Shown: positions 23,168 to 38,449 of the stretch, in pieces
Position numbering within the stretch: the stretch's first letter is position 1
Layout: each line of letters opens with the position of its first letter
NCBI GenBank assembly: GCA_951217055.1
Contig: OX578285.1
Coordinates: 57,881,102-57,945,101 of the forward strand
Direction of reading: 5' to 3'
From: Gerris lacustris
Lineage: Eukaryota; Arthropoda; Insecta; Hemiptera; Gerridae
Length of the DNA stretch: 64,000 nt
The notes under the pieces: generated by a model
Told to the model about the DNA's origin: nothing
The model's input: the letters and a program-made list of their open reading frames with translations, nothing else
Databases searched by the model: none
Position numbers and translations under genes: made by a program

Positions 23168-23613
23168 AATGATGTCCTACTATTAATGTTAGTGTAATTG
23201 CAAATTAACAATTAATAATAATGACATAATAGTTATATCAATATTACTTTTGATCACTGCCCATTTATTTTTGTAATTTTCATCCAATTTTTCACTTAAG
23301 TTTCCGCTGAATATAGCGAGAATGGTACCGGTTGTTATTATAATATTCCCACAACTGTGATTTACCATAAACGATAATAATTGATTTTTTAGTCTCCATA
23401 ATCATGGGAAGGGTTTCACTAGTAAGGAAAGGAAAGGACAAAGTAGTGGAGCTTAGAGACGAATTCACTCGTAAATCCTATTTTCGGGGGGATCAGTCGC
23501 TCTACACCTGTATGGTCGCTTGAAGACAGTCGTTCAAGATTACTTGCAGTGAACGCTGTTCAACGTTCAACTACGCTCGAACTGTTGTACCCGCTTCCAG
23601 TGGATGACCAGCT
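23168..23613. other. Non-repeat stretch before the piggyBac relative
   Basis: A 40-codon frame starts at an ATG near 23,404 (MGRVSLVRKGKDKVVELRDE) and ends at a TGA near 23,523. It has no support beyond being open. Nothing else is recognised. Confidence 0.3.
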
Positions 23614-23617
23614 TTAA

Positions 23618-24608
23618 CCCTAGAATGACACCGGGGGTCTGTATGACCCCAAGTAAAAGAGCTTAAGCGCAGATCTTATTTCAGTTAATCACAGATGTTT
23701 TTTTTCCTTGTCTAAATACTCTTTACCTTCCTGGCCCCCTATTTCACCAATCAAAGGTATCAGTTTCTGTATAATATTTGAACAGTGAGCATGTCAAGTG
23801 CTTCTGGGGTCTAGCTGACCCCACGGTGTAGCTCCCCACCAACTTTTTTCAGCCAACACTAATTTATAGTTGCTCTAATCAACCCTCCATCAAGATGATT
23901 CTATCGATTCCTGATACAGGCAACCCTGAAATCATCATAAGCAATAATAAAACAAAATGTGGGACAGATTCGTTTGACCTGGAGGTGGCCTCAGCGGTTT
24001 TTCTTTGGCATATATGCTTGATCAGGCAGGGGTCAACGCTGCTATTCTTCATTGTATGGCCAACTGGCAAAAGAAACTACCGCGGAAGGATTTTATTTTT
24101 GAATTAGGCTTTTCCCTAGTCAAACCATGTAGGAAAGGATTAAAAGACAAGAATGCTATGCAGTGATTGCCATGGTGCTATTTGTGATGAGCATCGGTCC
24201 TACAAATGCTTAGAATGCTAAAAGCTTCACTGAGGACATTTTGTATAATTTTGTTATTTTTTTTTGTCTTTTATTAGTTTCTTTTTATAAAAAAAAAAAA
24301 TAGTAGGAAATTTGTTAGCTTGCCATTTTTATGCTAGATTTTAATTTTTAAAACCAGCTTTGTAAAAACGAAAAGTTACTTTTTTTCATACCTTGCTTCG
24401 TTGTTAGCATTAGTTTATAAGTCAATACAATTTTTTAAATTTTAATTTTCTTTCTTCTGTTCATTATATTGGCCCTGTAGATTGAAATTAATATTTTAAT
24501 ATTACAATATATTTCACGCGTTTCAGGATAGAGCGGAAAACCTAGGTGGGGTCATATAGACCCCACGGTGTCTGATTAGAATGTGGAAATAACGGTGTCA
24601 TTCTAGGG
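23618..24608. mobile_element. piggyBac-family element, 991 bp, TTAA duplication
   Basis: Both ends are CCCTAGAATGACACCG and its reverse complement (16 bp perfect), directly flanked by TTAA at 23,614-23,617 and 24,609-24,612. The CCCTAG start and the TTAA target are hallmarks of piggyBac transposons. Palindromic GGGGTC...GACCCC words lie next to both ends (23,635-23,652; about 23,808-23,822; 24,548-24,567). The interior keeps only a decayed transposase fragment, so the copy is non-autonomous. Confidence 0.92.
23938..24160 (+). pseudogene. piggyBac transposase C-terminal remnant
   Basis: One frame gives NNKTKCGTDSFD, resembling the YNKTKGGVDTFD block of piggyBac transposases in which the last catalytic aspartate lies. 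Another frame gives GVNAAILHCMANW, then RKDFIFELGFSLVKP, resembling the INA...RR.FL.EL block that follows in the family. A frameshift between 23,975 and 24,030 separates them, and everything upstream is lost, so the product cannot function. The annotation rests on my recall of the family pattern plus the matching element ends. Confidence 0.7.
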
Positions 24609-24656
24609 TTAAAGGTTATTGCGATACATACAGTAACGAAAAGTATACTCTTCTTG

Positions 24657-24755
24657 CCTACCTACCACATAATGTACCTACCTACCACGTAATGTACCTA
24701 CCTACCACGTAATGTACCTACCTACCACGTAATGTACCTACCTACCACGTAATAT
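24657..24755 (+). repeat. Minisatellite, 20-bp unit, five copies
   Basis: GTACCTACCTACCACGTAAT repeats about five times with one A/G variant in the first copy. Confidence 0.92.
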
Positions 24756-25555
24756 ATACACACCAACCAACTAACTTACCAGACGACTAGAAACTGCTGG
24801 ATGTTATAGCTTTCCACAATTTTATAAGGACTTTTTTAACTGTTCATGAACGACATTATTTATTTTAAATACGATATTTTTTTATTTAATTGCTTAAGAA
24901 ATGTTTTAAAGACGCTTAGCTGGTGGCTAAATTAAATTTATTGTAATTTTCCGGGGGGGGGGGGGACTTGTAGTAAGAAGTTGATGGTGAAGATTGTAAT
25001 GTTAGTAAAGGTTGGGTAAAAAATTACAGTTGGAAATAGGGAAGGAAGACAGTGTATTTTGTCATTCCGTTGAATGACGCACCTGCTTCCCCCCTCTAAA
25101 TCTTAAGGCTTATGTAGTCTTTAAGTTAACCATTTTTACCTTCGAACAAACCATAATTAAAATTCATTCTTCCTATAACGAGTTAATAAATCATCAATGT
25201 AGGAAGTTACAGAAACAACGCATTGCTACAAACATAATATCGAAAAAAAAAAAAAAAAAAAATCAAAAAATGTATTTGTAACAATCAGTGTTGGATTACT
25301 ATCAAGGCCTAATCCGGAGAGCCCTTACTAACCTATTGAGAAATGATTATGATACAACTATTGACAGGTGAACTATAATCAGAATGATTGACAAGAAAAT
25401 AATAGATTTTGTGTAATAAATAAAAAATAAAAAATTGGGAAATTATTATGACAAAACTATTGATAGGTGAACAATAGAAAAAAAGAGGAATTGAATTATA
25501 TAAAAATGAATATTAGGAGTACTTTCATACGTTTTAATGATTCACAAGAAAATTT
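24756..25555. other. AT-rich stretch, nothing recognised
   Basis: A G run (about 24,953-24,965) and an A run (about 25,243-25,262) are present. A 30-bp word near 25,345-25,372 recurs near 25,446-25,470 (TATGA.ACAACTATTGA.AGGTGAAC). No gene is seen. Confidence 0.4.
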
Positions 25556-28294
<2,739 letters not shown>

Positions 28295-28691
28295 TATAAA
28301 TTGAGTTAATGTTTTACTTCTTCATATTTTTCCTATGTGTGGGTCAAAAAGTTGCGCCAGTGTGTTCAATTTCAATTCTCTGGCTAGTTCGCGAGATATG
28401 AACCTAAGTGCGACGGACAGAAAGATACATCACCCTCGGGCATAAGGGTTTCGAGAGGGATCTACGAAACCCAAAAACTGGAGGTAAATACAATCAACAC
28501 TAACATGCCACAATATTTGGCTAGAAAAAATAGAAACCTGTCCCTATGATCTACAAGAAAACAATACATATTTATACAAATATTGGAAATGGAATTAAAT
28601 AAAAAAATTATGTATTACATTAATAATTAAGATTTAGGTGGAAGTGTAAGACCTCATGTTACAACCTAGTATGTGGGATCTATTGGAAATG
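28295..28691. other. Non-coding stretch
   Basis: The phrase GTTCGCGAGATATGAACCTA followed by CGACGGACAGAAAGATACAT (28,385-28,430) resembles the GACAGA module of other dispersed repeats. No gene. Confidence 0.35.
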
Positions 28692-29318
28692 AATAGTTAT
28701 TTATGCACCTAGGGAGTAAAGTAAGCCATTATTCCCTGAGCGAAAAAGTTGGTTCTTGAGGCGAAGCCGAAGGAACCACGGTCCCTAAATCCCGTGGCGA
28801 AGCCGAGGGAATAACTCTAATTAGCTCCCGAGGCGCAGCCGAGGGAGATAATTATCGCGAGGGGAATAATGACACTTTACTCACGAGGTACATACAATAT
28901 TTTATCTCCAGTAGAAAAAAGATACACATTTTCGTCCATTACACAGTTTTTATTTAATATTTTAATAAATAACAATAATTATTAGCACTTTTAATAGCAG
29001 ATATAAGAGATTCAATATTAAAAACAAATAAGAATTGGAATTAAACTCAAATAGAAGGTTATTTAGATGCAGGTTATAATGTTGTAAACAAAGATAAACA
29101 TGGTCAAAAAAGTGCAGTGCCGCCAACCTGATTTCGACAACTTCATTACATTAGCCATACATTTTCTACTATTTATAAAATAATTAAGTTGCCATCTTTA
29201 CTTTTTTGCCCTACTTTTACTTTTTCTCCCTACTTTTTGAGTTCAGGGATGAAAAGACCTGTTTTAGTCCCTCTAAACTAATTTAAAATCATAACTTTTT
29301 TACCCTACTGGAGATAAA
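28692..29318 (+). mobile_element. Family C element (AGGCGAAGCCGAGG), copy 1
   Basis: It runs from ATAGTTATTTATGCACCTAG to CTACTGGAGATAAA. The first 200 bp have four repeats of a G/C-rich word like GAGGCGAAGCCGAGGGA, each followed by AATAA or a similar A/T word, and a TATCTCCAGTAG word that is the reverse complement of the far end. Other copies: 41,556-42,201 (+), 44,248-44,909 (-), 59,779-60,485 (-), and a fragment at 43,636-43,788. No protein is encoded. Probably a non-autonomous mobile element; class unknown. Confidence 0.8.
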
Positions 29319-30201
29319 TTTCTTCTTTTTTTTAAAGTTCACTTTATATGTACGAGTAATTTCTAGATAATTAGTTTTAGTTTGGTCAAACAGAAAAATA
29401 TTTCTTACAATATAAATTGATTGCATTTTTTTTTTTTTTTTTTTTCTAAATGAATTATCTATTTATTTATTAATGTATCTCCGCCAAAAACTAAAAGGAA
29501 GTATTTGAATAATGCACGGTCTGAAAAAATATACTTTTATAATATTAAAAATTTATAAAAAAAAGACTTTAAGCTGGACAAGTAAGCAGACGGAAAAAAG
29601 TAGGAAAGAAAATAAAATATCCCTAAAAAAGGATTAGGTGGTAGAAATAGACTTTCCAAGTTTCCTCAACTGGTAGCCATCATTAAAAGTTACAAAATCA
29701 ATATTGTTGTCGTCAAGTTTATAAATTAAAATATTACTTTGAAAATTGTAAAGTTTGAACAGATGCAAGAAAAACTAATTCATTTATTAGCGTTAGGAAA
29801 ATGAGCACTCTGTTTATAACTAATAATTTATTTATAAACTTAAAGTCAACTTTTCATGGGAAATGCTTTCAAATTACCGGAGCAATTTTCTACTTCGCAG
29901 CTGCTTCGGTCGGGTATTATTTATTTATTAGAAGATAATGAAGTAGGAAAAAAATGTTTGAGTAGAAACTGTATTTATAAACTTCGATACTTTGCTTTAA
30001 TTTTTTTTTTATTGTTCTGATCTGTTGATTGAAAATGGTGTCATATATGATTTTCTGTGGACAATAAGAAACTAAAAGACTAAGGTCAAATTAGGTAAAT
30101 TTGATTATGCGTATTGAGTAGCAAGTCCTCAACCAAAGAGTGGTTAATTTACAAGCAAGTGTCATTCGATCATAATAACTATATCCCATCTAGTGTCACT
30201 C
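29319..30201. other. AT-rich stretch, nothing recognised
   Basis: A T tract at about 29,428-29,446. No gene or repeat structure otherwise. Confidence 0.4.
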
Positions 30202-30204
30202 TCA

Positions 30205-30428
30205 ACAGACATCTATATCGAACTCCATGAAAAGACCTATAGCGATCGTTACAATAGGTGACATCGTGTTGGCGATATGTTTAAGGCACCGGACAAAAGA
30301 TGATAATACGGAGAAGGTGGTAGGAGAGTCAGAGTGAAAACGGATCTGCTTGGAAGGGGGCAGTGGGCCGGTGTGGACTACTGGGTCGGCTATGACCAGA
30401 TCCTTGCTTCCTGGCAGCCAGTCGCACA
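30205..30428 (-). CDS. Weak candidate exon or orphan open frame
   Basis: A minus-strand frame of about 74 codons, GC-richer than its surroundings, begins after a TAG near 30,430 without an ATG (CDWLPGSKDLVIADPVVHTG...) and ends in FMEFDIDVC with a TGA. The sequence looks protein-like (PVVHTGPLPPSKQIRF) but I recognise no domain. The 5' boundary lacks a pyrimidine tract, so splicing is not supported. Confidence 0.2.
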
Positions 30429-30898
30429 ACTATCTTCATCCGGCATGCATCCAAGCCATTGCCCTACTTAGGTACGATACTTTTCATATCATTTCACTAT
30501 CTATACAATATATTTGCTTTTCTTAAGTGGTATGTCAGAAAGATGACTGCAGAAGTTACCGTATCCTTAGAAGAATCGATCATTTCGTCTCAACGCCACT
30601 TCGTATTTTGTGCTTGTGAAGTGCGTCTACTTAATACCGGATCAGTACGTAAACAATGATAAGCCATATTTATAATGTGTGTATAATCTTATAGGTTTTC
30701 GACTAGAAGTACTATTTAAACATTCACCAACATAGCCAAGACAGGTCTGAAACTTTGGCCATTCCAGAAGAAATTCTCTACCCTGATACCAGTAGACGTA
30801 GAAAGTGGTGCTAGTTGAATTTTAGCCAACGCATTCAAACCCTTTAAAAGTCATTCTGTTTTTTTTTAACATTTCAGGTCTAATGAAGTATTTAAGGT

Positions 30899-31045
30899 CC
30901 CATACACGGTCAAAATGTTTGCGCAAACATTTTGACCGTGTATGGGGCTGTTTGATGTTTGCGCAAACATGATGTTTGACGTGTATGGCCTAAATTTGCC
31001 CGACATCAGGTTTGCGCAAAATTTTTGATCGTGTATGGGAGCCTT
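30899..31045. repeat. 48-bp perfect palindrome plus two related hairpins
   Basis: 30,899-30,946 is a perfect palindrome centred on TTTGCGCAAA: a 24-bp arm starting CCCATACACGG and its exact reverse complement. Two imperfect relatives follow (GATGTTTGCGCAAACATGAT at 30,955-30,975 and GGTTTGCGCAAA at 31,009-31,020), each with a GTGTATGG word beside it. Probably a small fold-back element. Confidence 0.85.
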
Positions 31046-32110
31046 TATGCTTCATATGGATTTATGTTTTTTGTTGTTGTTTTTTTTTTTTTTTTTTTAT
31101 AAAATGTTTAATATATTTCCATTTAATTTTAAATATGTAATGTCCCGGTAGGATTTTCGTATTAAGTTAAAAAGGATTAAATTTGTTGATTTAACCCTTT
31201 AGCTTTCAAATGCTTGATAAAATCAAAATTACTACTTTTAATGATTACAAATAGAAATAAGATACAAAAAGTATTCGCAGTAGATAATATTTTAAGTCTG
31301 TTAAAAAAGTTATATCAAATGTAATACTACACAATCATTTGATTTTAAAAATTTATTTTTATGCTCTTCAAAAATTAAAGGGGGAATATAATTTTGGTAT
31401 ATACATATATGTTCTTATAACACATTGAAATAAACTTCAAAAAGTAATATAAAGGACCACTTTTGATGTCTACATAATCCCTGAATAAAAAATAAAGTTA
31501 TATACTCGAGATAAAAATCTCTTTACTATGTTTTGCATTAATGTGCTAATGAAATCCTAAGTCAGCGTGATATCGAGGGTCTTGCATATGCAGAGAGGAA
31601 ACTATAGTCATTTAAATTCTTGAGATAATAAATAGTAAATATCATTATAAATAATCCTTTTTATATATTCTTTAACGTATAATAAATATTCTTGAAAGTT
31701 CAAGTATGCCCTGTGAGTAGGTATATTAATGAAAATAAACTGACTGTATACGTTGATAATATACTGACGTTTCGTATACGTTGATCTACTATTACATTTT
31801 CTTATAGAAGCGCATTATTTTATTATAATTGAATCTGTTTGAGATTATTTGTGTTTAATGTTAAATTAGCCTATTTCAGCCTATTTACACAATAACTGTT
31901 AATTGCTCAATAGGCTAAAATATGACTGGTAACATAAAATATTTCGTTTGCCATCAAGTAGATGATTTGTGTCTTGCCTATATATCTCTTATTCATATTT
32001 ACTGTTATTTTAAATTTACCATCAAGTTATTACCATCAATCAGATGATTTGTGTCTTGCCTATATATATCTTATTTATATTTTACTGTTATCTTATAGCA
32101 TAGGCTTCCG
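31046..32110. other. AT-rich stretch, nothing recognised
   Basis: A T tract at about 31,078-31,099. A direct duplication of about 60 bp (TAGATGATTTGTGTCTTGCC then TATATAT) at 31,960-31,995 and 32,035-32,075. No gene. Confidence 0.4.
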
Positions 32111-32170
32111 CGGTTAATGTCATCATTAAGTTCAGGTCTTCCGGTGGTGACCGCTTCATGTTCCAAGAGT
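32110..32170 (+). repeat. Fragment of the fold-back element family
   Basis: GTTAATGTCATCATTAAGTT, then CAGGTCTTCCGGTGGTGACC and CATGTTC, match the outer end of the fold-back element at 14,157-14,597 (both flanks in inverted orientation there). Confidence 0.65.
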
Positions 32171-32877
32171 TTTCCGACTATTTTAAAGGGATTTATTTAG
32201 TAGATCGTTAAAACTTAATTTCATTTAAGACGCTTCGAGAGCAGGTAACTTTTCCCATTATATCAAACATACAGGTGATATACGTTTCCTTGCAAGTCTT
32301 ATAAAATTATAACCATTTTGTTGGTGTTAGATTGGTTTAAAAATTCAACCCACAGAATATAAGAATAAAATAATAAGAAAATAAATACCGTGGAAATATT
32401 ATACAACGAAATTGAAGGTATATTTAAGAAAAAAACTCTAAATATGTATAAACATAACCATAAACTAAAAACATAAAAAAAACTTCTCTTTTTATAGGAA
32501 AAGTAACTTGTCATTAATTTTTTTTTAATAGGGTTCACGATTTCCTCCAAGACATATTTTGCGATAAAATGAAATAGTAGCAACAAACACAGAACAGCGG
32601 CTGACCGGGTTATTTTCTATAGTTAATTTTATCATTTTACTTTGTAGATTTCATTAACCATGGAATGCTAATGGTAGTCGAATCGACGCGCAAAGTTTGA
32701 CCCTTAACCTTGCACGCTAGTTTGTGATGGTGAAGGGTACCCCATCCTTCTGCAGTGCTTGTACTGGTTAGTAACACACCTGCTAGTGTAGCAGTAGACG
32801 TTCTTTTAAGCATACCCTCGTTTTCTGGTAAATTTCCAGTCTACTAACGTTTAGTAATAAACGTAATTATTTGGTCG

Positions 32878-33015
32878 TTGAATGGGCCTGTGGCTTGGGC
32901 AATGGGCCTAGGGTAAGGGTTTATGGGCCTAATAATTGGCCCAGGATATTGGCATTGGACCAGAGGTAACTTGGGGACTGGAACATTGGGCATACGGGCT
33001 TGTGGCCTGGTGCAT
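32878..33015 (+). repeat. Degenerate TGGGCCT repeat
   Basis: TGGGCCT or TTGGCC/TTGGGC words recur about every 18-25 bases (AATGGGCCTGTGGC, CAATGGGCCTAGGG, TTATGGGCCTAATAA, GGCATTGG). No open frame spans it. Confidence 0.5.
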
Positions 33016-35845
33016 TATGTTCACTTAATTTCAGATGTATTCTAATGTCCCTACTAAATCATTTTTCATCAAATGTTCTTATATCTCATTTAAAAAATTT
33101 AATAATGAGTTCTTAATAGTTTTCTGTTTATAAAAGTGTAGTTTCAACCCAATATTTTTTCTTTTCTACGTATGTTACTCGAATTCACGAAGGTTTAGTT
33201 ATCAATCCAATTACCATTTGCATTCCAGGGTTAAATTATTGGAGATACTTTAAGCAGAAGCTAGAAGTGCAAAGCAGTATAAAGAATCGTTTCTTTGAAT
33301 TCTCATGACGAAAAACCCCCGCTAAATTAATTCCAAAGAGTTCAACTGGTTGTTTCTTCCATTCTAGATCTTTTTCGATTTCAAGTAGGATTAAATTTGT
33401 TTTAAATGTGCGCAAAAGTTTGAAATATCAAGGAACCAATTTTGGGCTATTTTATATGTACAGATTTTTTGTTTTTTGTTGTGTAGAATCATTTGCCTAC
33501 AAAAATATGTTGGGAATTAACAAAAAAAACTTTAAATACAGAGTTTCTTACTATAGAAATTCGTTATAACGAGGTCCTGCTAAATCGTAAATTCTTAATT
33601 CACTGCTATCATTTCTTATCTGATCAAATCTTCTCATTTCCGCATCGTTGCAGAATTATTATCTAGATCAATTTTTCCGAGAATGTTCTCTTCCATAGTA
33701 AGTGAATAGGAGCAGAAAGTTCTTTGACTTAGCATTCTAAATGTCACAAGATAGAACCGTGACAGATAAATGTAGCCGTTTGCATTGTCGCACTGACTGT
33801 AACTCTACTCCCCTCCCCCTAGCTTAATTGGCAACACACTCGAAGGAATCTTTCTCGTGTGTCATTGTACGCGATTGATTAGCACGGAGCTTCATGAGCG
33901 TTACTAATTAACAAGAACCATACGCAATGCGTACTCATTAAGTTAATAACATGCATACAATACCTAAGTAGTAGGTACTTGAGTTCAGAAAAACAAATGA
34001 TTCTGAAGATCCCGCCCTATGTTTAAATGTGTAGTAAATATATTTATAAAGTTTATTATTTTTTAAGAATTAATAAATTCATTGTTAAGTCCATTAACAA
34101 GTTTTAGTTGTGTACCACAATGAAATATTATTTACACTATAATTACCTTTACCCATTCATTAAAGATTTTATTTATTTTTATTTCACTTTAATATTAAGA
34201 AATTTTGTGTGTTCTGTATTAAAAACAACCAAAAAGATAAAAGTCGAATGTTAATCGATACAATTCAACAAACGAATAAATTGACATGTTATTGTGAATA
34301 GAAATCAAAAGAAGTGTGGCACATAGGTTCTTGACGTCCTATTATTCGACCAATTGTCCCATGGTGATGATCATTGTTACATCATTGTACGAATGGTACA
34401 ATGATGTAATACCACAGGGAATCAATAAGTTAATGTTATTATTATTAGCGGGAATATTATTAATGAGCGAGATTGTTTGGACCTATTTCCATTTCTAGCA
34501 GGATCAAATTTGTTCTTAAATGTGCGCAGAAGTTTGATATTATAATGGGAAGAAAGTTTCATAGAAATCGCATGAGTACTTATAGAGACATAGCTGTTAT
34601 TTTAAAAAAAGAAAATAATGTGTAAATATGGGACATGGGAAGTAATGGGAAAAGAATTACATTTATACGGGACCAACATTGGGCTATCATCAAAATTTCA
34701 ATAAAATTGTAAGCGTTTTTTAGGAAATTTCGGTTCGAAACAGAGTTGAATGGTCTTTAGCTAGTCGATATTTTCAATCAATGCTGTCTAACTAATGTTA
34801 ATTGTGCTCACTAGTAAAATTATCGTAATAACATTGTGTCAATCCTGAACTGTTCACGCATATTACATATTAATAATGAAATGTATGCAAATGCGTCCTG
34901 TAAATGATATAATATTGTTAATTTAGACATAAAGAAAGTATTTGAAAAACTATTAATAATATAATGTGAATATACTAACAATCATCATAATATCATATGC
35001 ATGCGAGGTGTGTAACAAAATTTATATTTTTGTTCAAAAGTTTTTTTTAACTACAAATGTTTTTTTCCGTGGAATGCTCGTTAGAATAAGTGACCTCTCA
35101 GCTTAAAAGGTGGATTTAACTAGATCCTTGTTAGGTCACTTACATTTAAGAGGGCACCTTGAATTGCTCTCCAATTATTGTATGGTTTCAAAAGCATCTA
35201 TTCAACGAGAAAAACACGAGGAAGTGTACAGTACACTTGCAAAATTTCCATACATTTGATTGCTTTCAGAATGTAAAAAAAACCTTTGAAGTATTGAGAA
35301 TTAAAAAGATTCATCTCTGAAGCTCTCTGCCACAACCTTTTATTGTACGTATTTTCCTGAAGAGAAATATTTTACAAAAAAATCACGTTCATTCCGATTA
35401 CCACCTTTGTCATTTTTTGCTTCGGATTTTACTTTTGAAGTAAAATGTCTGTTAATAATTATTTATTTGTTGATAAATACTTTTAGAAGATGTCCTAAAA
35501 CATACTTTTCAACTGAATATAATACAAAAGCAACTGCTCTAGCATATTTATTACTTTAACAAATTCAGTGCAATGTCTAAACTTTCGAAATTTGATCGTG
35601 ATTTCTTATTTCTTTATTCCTTATCCAGCACTTCTCCTAATCGAGCATTATAAGAACTGGAGCAAAGAAAATACAAAGTAGAAACGCCAAAACAACAATC
35701 TATCACTAGTCGATGCTGTTCAAAATATTTGAGCGAGCAGTAGTACTTAAACAAACTTATAAAGTTTCTAAAGCCCAGACTTATATTTGATACCTTTATA
35801 AAGTTAGTGTTTATGAAAAACTAAAATTAACAGTGTCACACCAAT
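33016..35845. other. AT-rich non-coding stretch
   Basis: A short dispersed word (TAGGATTAAATTTGTT...AATGTGCGCA) occurs at 33,385-33,420 and 34,498-34,530. A small hairpin is at 34,366-34,405 (TTACATCATTGTACGA paired with TGGTACAATGATGTAA). AAGTGACCT/AGGTCACTT words face each other at 35,088 and 35,135. No gene is recognised. Confidence 0.45.
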
Positions 35846-36330
35846 TTATCGATAGGTTAGTTTTAAATGTAGATTATGCCCTTTCTGTGTAATCAAACTT
35901 AAATGTGTAATCAAAATCAACAGTTTCAAATCAATTTATAGATCGGTTGGTTGTAAGTGTAGTTTATGCCCTTTCTGTGTAATCAAACTTAAATGTGTAA
36001 TCAATGTCATCTAAATGTGTTATCATAATCAACAGTTTCACATCAGTTTATCGGTAGGTTGGTTGTATGTGTAGATTATACCCTTTCTGTGTAATCAAAC
36101 TGTAATTGTAGTCAATGTGAACTAAATGTGTAATCAAAATCAACAGTTTCAAATCAATTTATAGATCGGTCGGTTGTAAGTGTAGATTATGCCCTTTCGA
36201 TGTGATCCAGCTCAAATGTTGATCAATGTGAACTAAATGTGTAATCAAAATCAACAGTTTCGTATTGATTTATACGTCCATTGGTTGTTAGTGTAGATTA
36301 TGACCATTCTGTGAATCAAACTGAGAGCTT
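35846..36330 (+). repeat. Degenerate tandem array, about 111-bp unit
   Basis: TTTATMGATMGGTTGGTTG-type words recur at about 35,846, 35,936, 36,048, 36,159 and 36,270. Each is followed by GTGTAGATTATGCCCTTTCT and GTGTAATCAAAATCAACAG. Spacing is 90 bp once, then about 111 bp. Confidence 0.75.
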
Positions 36331-36496
36331 TATACTTCTGAAAATTGGCTACAAGGAAAAATCATTAAACCTTAAAACTGTTTTTAGCGTAGAACATGTC
36401 CCAAAAGTATGAGAATGAATTTGGATACATTTGACGGTAAAAATTGATCACTGGGGAGAGCCTACAAGCTCACGGACACACTGTCCTAAGATTTTT

Positions 36497-36960
36497 TGCT
36501 TCCGAGCTTACCGAAGGTAACGGAAGCATTGTGTTCACTTTTGAGAACGAAAAACTTTTATGCCTCCGATTTTAAAAATTCCAAGACAGAAATCCGTTTC
36601 AGACATCAGGGAACATTTTTGGTCTCGTGTCTGTCTGTCGGTCTGTGTGTCCGCGAATTATGAAACGTGCGACGATAACTTGAGTAAATGTCAACCGATT
36701 TTGATGAAATTTGGTAGGCATGTTCATTTTACCAATGCCCAGGACGAGTTCGTTGGACAACGTTATCCGTCCAAGCGTTCACGAGCAACGCTCGCGTAAA
36801 CAAGAACTTCAAATTTAAAATTGGAATTTTAGGTTGGGAAAAAAAATCTAACTTCATCTATTCGATGAGACAAACATTTTTTTCAAATATAATTTTTTAG
36901 TAAAACAAACAGCGACACTGCTATGAAGTGTTAAAGACCGCTAAAACTATTAATACTTTT
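36497..36960 (+). repeat. Dispersed repeat, TTACCGAAGGTA head plus family B core
   Basis: The head (GCTTCCGAGCTTACCGAAGG to GGAACATTTTTGGT) matches 21,375-21,520. From GTCTGTCTGTCGG onward it follows the family B order: GCGACGATAACTTGAGTAAA, GATGAAATTTGGTAGGCATG, GAGTTCGTTGGACAACG, CCGTCCAAGCG. The head therefore differs from that of family B while the body is shared. Confidence 0.75.
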
Positions 36961-37159
36961 TACACAATAAACAATATAACAATAAAGTACATGATAGGAT
37001 GCGAGGAAGCTATGTGTCACACTAATTGGCAGTCTATTTTTATATATAATGTTGAAAGATACACAATTCGCAGTCATAGCTTAAAGAGGTTTGACCAAGA
37101 CTACTCGGACATAATTATTTAATCGTTAATTTGAAATTTTCTGCTATTACCATGGAGTG

Positions 37160-37315
37160 CATATTTGTTTATGCATAACATGAATTAATTCATTACATTT
37201 GCATGAGTTAATGAATTACATTTGCATGAGTTAGTGCATTATATCAGCATGAGTTAATACATTACATTAGCGTGAGTTAATACATTATATCAGCATGATT
37301 TAATAGTATATACAT
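37160..37315 (+). repeat. Degenerate minisatellite, about 28-30-bp unit
   Basis: GCATGAGTTAATACATTACA-type words recur five to six times (ATGAATTAATT, GCATGAGTTAATGAATTACA, GCATGAGTTAGTGCATTATA, GCATGAGTTAATACATTACA, GCGTGAGTTAATACATTATA, GCATGATTTAATAG). Confidence 0.75.
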
Positions 37316-38430
37316 TACAAATACATAATAGATTTTATTATATAAAGATTATAAGATGGAGCTAGCTTGCTGAATTTAAAACAAATTAATTATCTCAAAC
37401 AACATTTATAGCATTTGAGACAAATATTTCTAACTGTTAAGTGCAAAGAGTTTAAATTTTAATTAAATATTTATATGTAAAACCAGGTCTTTGATGTTCT
37501 CTGCATCTAGACACCGTGCATTACATAGGGACGTTACTCCGGAACAGACCCATGGTAAAATACCAATATTGAATTTATTTTTTATCAAATATAATTTAAT
37601 ATTAATTCGGTTATTAGTTTGAAATTATAATGGAATTATATACGATTTATATCCTCTGATGCATATGGTATGGAACAGGTTTCCTGTAATTGTACTTCGA
37701 AGCGTTAATGGATATTATATAATAATTAGACCATAATGCTTGAAGTATTATCGAAGGTACCTACTTATTACAGAATTAAATTAAAGCATGTAATCATATC
37801 CCCGTTTTAATGATATCATCTTAATTGCTCAGTTATTATTTCAGATAACTAAGGACTTCATTTTCATACCCCATTTATTATTGCTGTACAATACCATTAC
37901 ATTTTTAATCAGTTGTCGTACAATTTTAATGTCACATGTTTCGTATTAGCAATATTTATATTATATATATATAATAAAATCATTTCAAGCTGGATATAGA
38001 AAAATATTTGTAGAGTGAAGAACGTGGTTTCGGCGAGTGAACCTATGAACTATTCTATTGCCAAACATTTCTTCTTCAGAATACCAGTTTTTCTTAACTA
38101 AAAATCAGTCAAAAAGCGTTTTTAATAATTCTATGATTCTGTGACGCTGGAAATCTTCGGCCTGTAAGATATCTGTCTGAATAATTAATTTTGATAATCT
38201 ATTCAGAGAGATGCAAATCTCTGTAGCTCATTGATTATCAATTTTTATTTGATGTCAGTAATACCTACAACAATAATCTATTATTCTTGTGTATTATTTA
38301 CTGGCTTTTTTTAAAAAAAATATTTTTATACACCCATGTAATAGATAAATATTTTATAAAATAAACCTTCTACTTTTTTGCAGTTTATAATCATTAGATG
38401 AATTGTTGTAATTATTCGATTTTTCTCTTG
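37316..38430. other. AT-rich stretch, nothing recognised
   Basis: No gene, array or inverted repeat is visible. Confidence 0.4.
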
Positions 38431-38449
38431 TCCCAAGTTTTCGCATAAA

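Noticed and set aside
23404..23523. 40-codon frame MGRVSLVRKGKDKVVELRDE...
   Set aside because: Too short, with no splice signal, domain or conservation information. Mentioned with its region only.
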